From Thalassiosira profunda (taxonomy: Eukaryota > Bacillariophyta > Thalassiosirophyceae > Thalassiosirales > Thalassiosiraceae): a stretch of 12,742 bases of DNA. Made by a program: the position numbers and the translations under genes. Below the pieces are notes generated by a model. That model was not told the origin of the DNA. It did not search any database and saw nothing but the letters and a program-made list of their open reading frames with translations. The stretch is from contig JALLAP010000521.1 of assembly GCA_036939355.1 (NCBI GenBank), positions 1 through 12,742 of the forward strand. Reading direction: 5' to 3'. Numbering within the stretch: position 1 is the first letter of the stretch; every line of letters begins with the position of its first letter. Below, one piece after another: positions 1 to 7,520 of the stretch.

Positions 1-810
1 AGCGAGGTGCCCCAGCTCGCGGCCAGCTCGAGCTCGGGCCACAGCGCCGCGACCGAAAAGGCGAACGAGGAAGCGACGCAGGCGGCGACGGAGAGCGCGG
101 CCAGCTGGAAGGACCGGCTGAGCGTGTGCACCCTCGACTTTCCCTGCGGGCGACTGGACGTCGAATTGACGAAGGACGGGGAATCGCTGCCGAATGACAC
201 TGCAGCGAAGGAGCAGGCATCACAGGAGGCCCTGCCTTCCAAGCCGTGGGGCGAGCGGGTGGCCGAAAAGGCTCACAAATGGCTGGTCGCGTGGGGCTTG
301 GCGAGCAAGAAGGATCAGACGCGGCTGACCGATTTCTACCCGGCGAAGCCCGTTCTCTCGCCGGCGGCCAAGGAGACGGAGCGGCTGTTGGCCACGTCCC
401 CGAGGGCGGCCGCGAAGGAGGCGCAGGGAGGAAAGGAAAAGAGGCAAACGTTGATCACCGACTTCGGCCCGGTGCCCGCGGTGGTGACCGTCGGCACCGT
501 CGAGACAGAGCGGGCGCACGGTCCAGCGTCAGAGGGGGCGTCGCGGTGGGGGACGGTGCAAGGATTCTTCGGCCGCCTCCAAGCGTCGAAGGCATGCCAG
601 ACCTTCGAGGCGTTCGAAGCGTCGACGTGCGACGCTATTGAAGCGGTGACGGCCCCGGCGTGCGCGGCCGCAAGTAACATTAAGCTGCCCAAGGCGGAGG
701 ACTTGCCGGTCGCGGTGGACTGTGTCTGCGCTCCCGCGGACGGGCCCGCAGAGAACGAGGAAGCGACTATGAAAGAACAGAAGGGTAAGACGGATGATTT
801 GCCATGGTAG
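1..810 (+). CDS. PIP-box protein, 5'-partial (putative PCNA-interacting, Ala/Glu-rich)
   Basis: The frame is open from base 1 and stops at 808-810, so the N-terminus lies outside the window; a GTG at 7 is not a believable start. The visible 269 residues are rich in Ala, Glu, Lys and Thr and look largely disordered. Two related motifs stand out: QTRLTDFY (316-339), which fits the PIP-box pattern Q-x-x-[ILM]-x-x-[FY]-[FY], and QTLITDFG (445-468), which lacks the second aromatic residue. PIP boxes dock proteins onto the sliding clamp PCNA, so a role in replication, repair or mobile-element biology is inferred. No catalytic domain was recognised. Codons are strongly GC-ending, unlike the lectin-like exons nearby. 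An AAGG|GTAAGA donor at 784/785 and a TAG acceptor at 829-831 would remove a 47-nt intron and replace the last eight residues with a 28-residue tail ending in PPKK (stop 915-917). That intron is shorter than the others here, so the unspliced end is kept. Confidence 0.6.
   Translation, partial: SEVPQLAASSSSGHSAATEKANEEATQAATESAASWKDRLSVCTLDFPCGRLDVELTKDGESLPNDTAAKEQASQEALPSKPWGERVAEKAHKWLVAWGLASKKDQTRLTDFYPAKPVLSPAAKETERLLATSPRAAAKEAQGGKEKRQTLITDFGPVPAVVTVGTVETERAHGPASEGASRWGTVQGFFGRLQASKACQTFEAFEASTCDAIEAVTAPACAAASNIKLPKAEDLPVAVDCVCAPADGPAENEEATMKEQKGKTDDLPW
316..339 (+). other. Canonical PIP box encoded in frame (QTRLTDFY)
   Basis: All four defining positions are present: Q, L at +3, F at +6, Y at +7. 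The Thr-Asp pair before the aromatics is the feature that separates high-affinity PIP degrons of the p21/Cdt1 type from ordinary PIP boxes. A Lys lies three residues after the box; the usual basic residue at +4 is Pro here, so degron function is uncertain. Confidence 0.7.
445..468 (+). other. Second, degenerate PIP-like motif (QTLITDFG)
   Basis: This shares Q-T-x-[LI]-T-D-F with the first box and follows a basic stretch (KEKR), but the second aromatic is replaced by Gly. It is probably a duplicated motif with weaker or lost PCNA affinity. Confidence 0.5.
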
Positions 811-1080
811 TTTGGTGGGATGCGTGTGTAGATGCAGGCACGCTCTTGCGCATCGATAACAGGCTACACACCGATTTACAGAGAAACACAGGGCTTGAAT
901 GCCCTCCTAAGAAATAAACAGCACGCCCTTATCGCCCGTCCCTTTTCAACACGTTTGCAACCCCTTGCTAGAACTGAGAGCCGCTCCTGCTCCTCGAAAG
1001 AATCAAGCTCGATCGAATCACCGCGATTGAGCCATGCTATTTGGTACTTGAACTTAAGTGACTATTGCACGTCGTTCTAA

Positions 1081-1124
1081 GACTTCATGAACGGGACCTC
1101 TCGTAGAGAGGTTGTCCTGAAGTC
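1081..1124. repeat. Nested inverted repeat between convergent genes
   Basis: An outer pair, GACTTCA (1081-1087) and TGAAGTC (1118-1124), encloses an inner pair, ACCTCTC (1096-1102) and GAGAGGT (1106-1112), with a 3-nt loop. All arms match perfectly. A further direct copy of TGAAGTC sits at 1128-1134. It lies 27 nt beyond the stop of the minus-strand gene, so it would fall in its 3' UTR and possibly also in that of the plus-strand gene. A role in 3'-end formation or RNA stability is inference. Confidence 0.6.
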
Positions 1125-1150
1125 AACTGAAGTCTACATCACTGCTGCTC

Positions 1151-4100
1151 CTATTTCGACATCACCTGCCCCATCATATTTGACATCATCTCCTTCAGCT
1201 CTTTCACCTCGGCCGTCATCGAATCCACCTTGCTCTCCAAAGAACCCACCTTGCGCTCCAAAGAATCCACCTTTCTCTGCGTTTCAGCCTCCCTCTCCAC
1301 CAGCACTGCCAGTGCTACCTCGACGGACCCTGCAGCATCCTCGTCCTCGCCAACGATTCCATGCCCGCCTCCGTCGGCGCCAAGGTGTCTGCGATTGGTC
1401 GGAGGCGGGCCCGGCGGTCCATCCTTTTGCCCCGGGAGCGCGCTCTTTAGATCAAGGATGGCGTCCAGCACTTCTTTCATCCTGTCGTCGGCCTCCCGGC
1501 CGGCGGCTGCGAAGCTTGTCTCGGTGTAATTCAATATCTCCTGTTGGCCATCTGATATGGCGCCAGACATTTCATCCATACGATTGCGAATGCCAACAGC
1601 AATCGCTTTGGCCTCCAGACTGGCGGCTGCGAAGCTAGTCTCTGTGTAATTCAATATCTCCTGTTGGCCATCTGACATGGCACCAGACATTTCATTCATA
1701 CGATCGCGAATGCCAACAGCGATCGCTTTGACCAGCTTTTGCTCTCCCTTCACTTGAACGAATTCGTTCATCAACGACTTTCTCTGCGGCTGCGTACTGT
1801 TCGAATCAAATAACATCAGACGCCTGCGAGTCCCAGCATCCCCGATCTTATCGATGCAAAATTGTAGGGTTGTTCTGTCGGTGCATCTGTCTGTGCCCAG
1901 GTTTTCCAGTACTTCGCAATAATCATAGTCCATCTTGCAGTCGAGATACTCAAGGTAGTCTTGCACTGTCTGGTGCTGCTCAGTGATTGAATTCGTCATG
2001 TCCTGATGGCGATCTTGCAGATTCTTCTGCATTTGGTTGTGCTGATTGACAATGTTTTGGTTGATCTTCACTAATGACTCGAAGGACCATCCTTCGAACG
2101 CTTCCATGTTCTGATAAATCTTTTCAGTAAGAATGTATCCATCCACCTTCAATGCAAGTTCGTATTCGAACTCTTTCCTCTCAAATAGAGACCGAAGAAT
2201 CAAGTACGCTATCTCCGCAGCCCAAAAGAGGACAAAGGCGATAGTTTTTTTGACGAAACTTACACCCTTGCAAACTTCCTTGGGATAGTTATTTTGACAG
2301 ACCACGCTCACACAAAAGAGATCTGGACCGAACACGTTGCATTGATCTTTCTCAAAGGCCTGTTTAACTTGTTTTGCAGTATCCCTGATTTTCTTCAATG
2401 CGTTCTTGCTTGTCCTCAGGGCAAAAAGTTGGCTCTGGCCAGCCTCGTCTAAAAAATGGCACACCTTGTGAGCTTATCATGCCAAAAAATGAAGAGGTTC
2501 ATTAGAGAAAGACTTACCAGGCATAAAGGGTTCAATGTCCGCTGGTGGTGAAAGTCTCTCGTATTCGAGGTCCGGAGAGTCGGGCCATCTGTTGTTTGAA
2601 GAGTGGAAGAAGTGAGTACTCTTCGAAGGAAGAAAGTTTGTCACGACATTCACAAGTGGCTCACTCTGGCGCTTCAAATTCGATGGTAGGAGGAGTAGGA
2701 CGATCGATCGCTTCCGCGGAAGCGTCCACCCCGTCGAAGAAATCTTCATTGCACATTCGATCATTGAATTCATCGCATACTTCGGTGTCGAAAGGATGGT
2801 CTTTTTCGAAACCTAACCCCACGCGAGCGTCCCCGCATTGATCTTCATCGCTTGCATCGCGAATCACTAGACCTCGGGCAAACTCATCAAATGCTGGGCT
2901 GAACGCCGGGTTTGGTAGATGGCATTTTCTTGTGAGGCCTGGATCACCACTACTGACGGGAAGGTTGTCGACCGGGCCATCGAATTCGATGACAAATTCC
3001 TGAAATGGATAATCCAAGTCTGGGCAGGAAAGGACTGCAGAGCTTCCATCTCTGGTGAGCGCACAATCCTTCAATTGAATCAACTGCGTTCCCACTCTGA
3101 CCCGCTCCACGACTTTCTGGGGGCAAGCAGCACTAACCAGTTCGAGGTCATGAGTGAAATAAAACTTTTGACGTATCGCGCTGGCAGGCTCTTGCCACTC
3201 CCACTTCATAGTAGCAACGCCGTCATCGCAATTGTAGTTGCTACGAAGGCCAAATGCGGTGGCACGCTCCGGTTCGAAACGCCAGCGTTGGGTTGACTTC
3301 CCAACGGAATTGTCCAGGATCGCGTCCTGGGTGCTAGTATTGTGCGTGTCATCATCCTCAATCGTGACGACCAAGTCTGTCTTGTTAATTTGCGAGCAGT
3401 CAACATTGATGGCGATGCTCTGATTCGTTGAATTGCTGAACTGTTGGAAACGAAGGTATACGTCTGAGCTTTCTCGGATACTGCGCAACACCAACGGAGA
3501 TCCGCCGATGCACTGGTTTGTCCTTTTCCACTGTTCCCCCTGACCAGGAGGCCAGGGCACTTCAATCGCCATTGCCCGGCTTGGGTCTTGACTGCTACGG
3601 CACCCTAAGCTGACGAGCTGCCCCCGATCAGTAATGCGGAACTGCTGCCGGGGGTTGCTAGGGGAGTAATCCTGGGGTTCAATCCGTGGCCCAAAGGCTG
3701 GGCTTCCGTTAGGGATAAAGACCGGGTCCGCCTCACAGCCAGTACCTTGCAGGCCAAGGGCCTTGCCTGTGGCAGGATTCCTCATGACAACAGGACTTGC
3801 CGAAAGCCTCAAGGAAAACTTTGGAAGCGAACGAGGGAGGGGGAACGGCAATGCCTCGCTGGCGGGAGCCATGTCTTTCTTGTACACGCAGACGCAAGAA
3901 GAGTCAATCTCAGTCGTTGGCGACGATTGCTCTGTCATGATTGCAACTTGCTTGTCTGAATTTGGCAGGCTGTTGCAAAACTGGAGACAGCCAGATGCAT
4001 CCTTGTTGAAAGGGAACCTGGGGTCCGTATTGTCGCTGACCACATATGCAGTAGTCGGCTCTGAAAGGACATCTTGACAACTCTTTTCTGGTGGATTGTC

Positions 4101-7100
4101 GAGGTCAAACTTGGGCGGCCGACTACCAATGCACTCCTTGAGCGTGATGCACGGGCTTCGAAACCACTGTCCGCCAGCGTTCTCGCACGCCTCTTTCGAG
4201 ATCCTCAAATGCCATGGCCCGGTGTTTTGGCAACCCATTAGAAGAGGATCGTACTGCAATAGAAAGTGGCGGAGAGTGAGCTCTGTAGGACAAAATCAAA
4301 TGACACAGGGACTACTGGTGACGTGGCAACTTACGTCGACTCCAAAGTAGTCGGGGTTTGAGGTAGGAGTGTCGAAGCAACACTCGCCTGGCATTCCTCC
4401 CGGTTCATCACCGTTGACCAAGTCAGCGATTGCTCGAAGGGTTCCCAACGATGTCTGGGAACCAACTAGGAGAGACATGCTTTCGTCGCACCGCTGCATG
4501 GCTGCTTTGGCAAGTTCAGGTTCTGCGGTGCTGCCAAGGCATCCATCGCTTCCAGGTTCTTGAGGAAAGCCCGACGTTAGGGCGTAGTTGTACGGCGGGT
4601 CAACGAACTGAGCCACCCACTCTTGGTTCGAGCCCCCTTCTGAAGGGAGAAGTCTTGTGTTACTCCTATCATCTTCGATTGCGAGGTCCTTTAAGTCAGC
4701 ATCATAAAAATCATCAGAGGCGCCCGAGTCCGAATACGGGGACAGGCCATCATCATCGATCGTGATGACCAAGTTTGGCCTGTCGTAGGTTCCTGGGCAA
4801 TCTCGATTGAATGCAATAGTCCCGTTCAACCCGATCTTGACTTCGTCGGCCCACTCGCAACAATCGAGTGGCTCAGGACCAAACAACACCAGAGGAGGTC
4901 CTCCCCTGCAAGCCGTTATGTCGCCCCAGGTATCACCACCTACAGATGGTACCTTATCGATATATGGCACTATAATCGCCATATCATCGCACGCCACGCT
5001 GTACAGCCTCCTATTGGACAGTCTGAAATACTGGCGGTCGTTTCCAGGGTCAAGGTCTTGGGCTTCAATCCGGGGGCCATAGTTTCCACGTCCAGGAGTA
5101 TAAATGGGGTCTGGCCCACACCCAGTACCAGCCAGACCAAGGGCCTTGCCTGTGGCAGAATTCACGAGAGTGAAAGGATCCCCGATCGAGGTTCGACTGA
5201 AGTCACGATCCACAACACCGCGTTCGTCACGGAGAAACCTATAGCCGATGGGAAATTGGGTCTCCTGGAAGATTTCTTGCGTCGTTTTGTCCCGAAGAGA
5301 GGCTTGTGGATTTCTGCGCATGGGATTTAGAGGGCCTCGTTCGCCGGCGTATAGTCGATCAAACTCCACCACAAAGTCTCGGCAGACGTCGTAGCTCAGA
5401 GGCTTGCATGTAATTGTTTTGACTGCTTGCCCGTAATACTGTTCGGCCAGAGAAGGGTTGAGAGAATGAAATGAGGGAACGCCAGCCACAGCTGCAGTCA
5501 GCTCACCTTGTAGGGATAGCACTTCCATACTGAGTCGTTAGTTCCATCCACCGGCCCAACCCCTACTCTGCCCAGACTACTACCCGCCCCCGGCGGAAGA
5601 GAGACTCCATTATCCAAGTGACCGTCATCAAAATAACAGGCACACGTCTTTGTATCAGTGGTATCAGTGGTAGAAACCCTTGAACCAGACCCGACATATC
5701 CAGGCCCAACATAGGGTCGACAAAAGGCAGCGCACGCGTCAAATGCGTCATCAGGATCGTCAAAGAGTCCATCCTTGTAAAATCTGTCGTAGAACTCGCC
5801 ATCCTTATCTTGGCAACCTCCATCCAAAGCGCTGTTGTAGAGTTGGCCATCTGGTTCTAACAAAACAGAGTTAGCTGCTGCTTGTTCAGTAGAACTGGAA
5901 GACATCTTGATACTTACTTGCGTCCTTGAATCCATCAAACTCGTCCCCAATCGCCTCGAACTTAAATTTGGTTGGAGTATTGACTGCAGCACACACTCGC
6001 TCGACGGACAGTGGGAATGATTCAGTGCTCGGATCAGAGCATGTTTGCTCGGAGGGATCACAGGCGGTTACTATCTCCTCCAACACTGCCACGCATTCAT
6101 CCTTATCCAGCGATAGTGGACCGTTCTGAGCCGCATTCAGCGCAAGCAGAACAGGTTCCTTGATGCGCTTCAGCTTGTCTTTGATGCCCTCATCTGCGCT
6201 GAACAAGCTGAAGTCGTCTTCGGATTCGAATCCACCCTCAGGACCAATATATCCACCTGCCATCACAACGGCCAAATCATATGCAGTCATCTTCACAACA
6301 CACAAGAAGAGGTTTTGGCAGTGGCACTCCCATTCGTCAGGTTCACATTGACGCGCGCACACTCCATCGGCAAGAGCCGCTCTTCGATCTTGGTGCTTCT
6401 GCACGATTTTTGCATCATCAACGCCAAAGAAGGCACCAAACTTCTTCAGCTTCGATTGAGTCCGCTCAGACTCCTGTAGCCTGCGCCCTCTCTTTTCATC
6501 ACGATGACTGTCCGCCATAATGTTACCATCTAGACTGATGCTCTCAAGCGTGTCTGCCAAATTCCGGGTGTCACCGGCAAGTTCGTCGAAGATGTCCGGT
6601 CCTAAAAAGCTTGCCAACTGCGCGTTTGGAATATCGTCCAACGGTAGAGAAGTTTCAACAGCCTTCGATGCAATGCCTTCAATTGGGTAGGTAGAAGATT
6701 CAGTCAATGCATTTGCATCACCAATAGTAGCCTTGATAGCCAATGCTGCTTCCTCCTCTTCACCATTGTGATAATGCTTCTGAATGCCTTGAATGCTGCC
6801 AAGGAAAGACTTGACAACGCCCTCCAACTTGGGCAAGACGCCTGTAAGATCAGCGTTCGTAGGCTCGTTACCTCGGAGGCCACGCGATATAGCATTGAGT
6901 TGTTTCATTCCTTTCTCAAGTGTGAAAGATTGATCCAACGCATCAGTCGATGCAGGCTGCGGAAAGGATAATGGAGGGTAGCGGTAGGTAAGACTTGGGC
7001 TGTAGACAAGATAGTGCACGACAAATCGACTTACCTCATTGGAAGCACTGGCCGTTTCATCCTCAACGCGTACCAGTGAACCATCCTCTCCTGTGCCTTT

Positions 7101-7331
7101 GCTCGGTTCAGAACGTAAATTCCCCTCCAGCTGTTTCTCTACGAATCTGGACCCAGCACTGGATCCATTGTCTCCAGATGCCACCGCCCATAGATCCTCC
7201 TGGTCCAATCTGCCGCTGCCTTTTTCGTCCATAGCCGCGGTAACTCGAGGGGCATTTAGCAGGGCCATCAGGACGAAGGGATTCCATAGCGCAGTCACAG
7301 CGACGGCGCCCAGCTTGCGAGAATGGGTCAT
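1151..7331 (-). CDS. Large secreted/membrane-linked mosaic protein with tandem ricin-B-like domains
   Basis: Seven exons: 7331-7035, 6956-5918, 5856-5507, 5438-4335, 4253-2665, 2588-2518 and 2448-1151. Introns are 78, 61, 68, 81, 76 and 69 nt, all GT-AG with GTAAGT, GTGAGC or similar donors. The joined frame is 1916 codons including TAG, with no internal stop. Residues 1-34 form a signal peptide (basic MTHSRK, hydrophobic core, small residues before MDEKGSG). Residues 100-445 are acidic and helical, then Cys-containing. Residues 446-562 and 931-1060 carry CxxFC...CxC patterns resembling WSC-type modules. Residues 651-862 and 1085-1355 are two related beta-trefoil-like regions with six Q-x-[WF] motifs. 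Residues 1552-1572 are hydrophobic, 1724-1803 are a 40-residue tandem duplication, and 1873-1908 are a heptad coiled coil. N-glycosylation sequons are common. Carbohydrate binding at the cell surface or wall is inferred. The frame continues upstream into more exons, so 7331 may be an internal Met. No known gene was recognised. Confidence 0.75.
1221..1283 (-). repeat. 21-bp tandem repeat encoding coiled-coil heptads
   Basis: Three 21-nt units start at 1221, 1242 and 1263; the third diverges at its end. They encode KVDSLER, KVGSLES and KVDSMTA, with hydrophobic residues at a/d spacing, forming a C-terminal coiled coil likely to oligomerise the protein. Confidence 0.75.
1501..1740 (-). repeat. 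120-bp in-frame tandem duplication (40 residues x 2)
   Basis: Two copies (1501-1620 and 1621-1740) are offset by exactly 120 nt. Each encodes AIAVGIR[DN]RM[ND]EMSG and then SDGQQEILNYTETSFAAA. Copies differ at only a few positions, mostly conservative or silent, so the duplication is recent or kept alike. Each copy holds an N-Y-T sequon and is predicted helical. Confidence 0.85.
2973..3791 (-). other. Ricin-B-like beta-trefoil region 2
   Basis: Residues about 1085-1355. It repeats region 1: NPATGKALGL, GTGC, FGPRIEPQD, RQQFRIT with LVSLGC, CIGGSPLVL, VTIEDDD and TQRW. It then adds two further lobes, RQKFYF with LVSAAC, and FQEFVIEF. Four Q-x-[WF] motifs are present. N-S-T, N-Q-S, N-K-T and N-T-S sequons suggest passage through the secretory pathway. 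Confidence 0.55.
4539..5174 (-). other. Ricin-B-like beta-trefoil region 1
   Basis: Residues about 651-862. It opens with NSATGKALGL and GTGC, followed by GPRIEAQD, RQYFRL with LYSVAC, a WGD...CRGGPPLVL stretch, an acidic ITIDDD segment and NQEW. The motifs QYF and QEW match the Q-x-[WF] hallmark of ricin-type trefoils. Every one of these landmarks recurs in order in region 2. The family call rests on these motifs, not on a profile search. Confidence 0.55.
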
Positions 7332-7416
7332 CCTAAAAGTGCGAGAGCTACAAGCAATTGACAAGAAGGATGAGTGAACGAAATTCGAACAGCAGCAAGG
7401 ATCACAAAAACAGTAC

Positions 7417-7520
7417 CTTATGCCTCGTGCCTCAGAACGGAGAACGATAGCAGACAGCAGTGAACCAAGATATCCCAACGTCCCATTAGCCTGTTCGAAA
7501 AGCCCACGAGCGCCAATTTC
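7417..7520 (-). other. Exon B4
   Basis: 34 codons plus 2 nt, EIGARGLFEQANGTLGYLG..., with a short hydrophobic stretch. It resembles the start of B2. The acceptor is TTTCAAG| and the donor AAG|GTACTG. It splices to base 7332 so that AG+G (Arg) precedes MTHSRK in frame. Confidence 0.5.

Noticed and set aside
2473..2517. Alternative 45-nt form of the last intron of the lectin-like gene
   Set aside because: Its ATAAG acceptor is in frame, but it is shorter than all other introns of that gene and lacks the T-tract that precedes the TTTTTTAG acceptor at 2450-2449.
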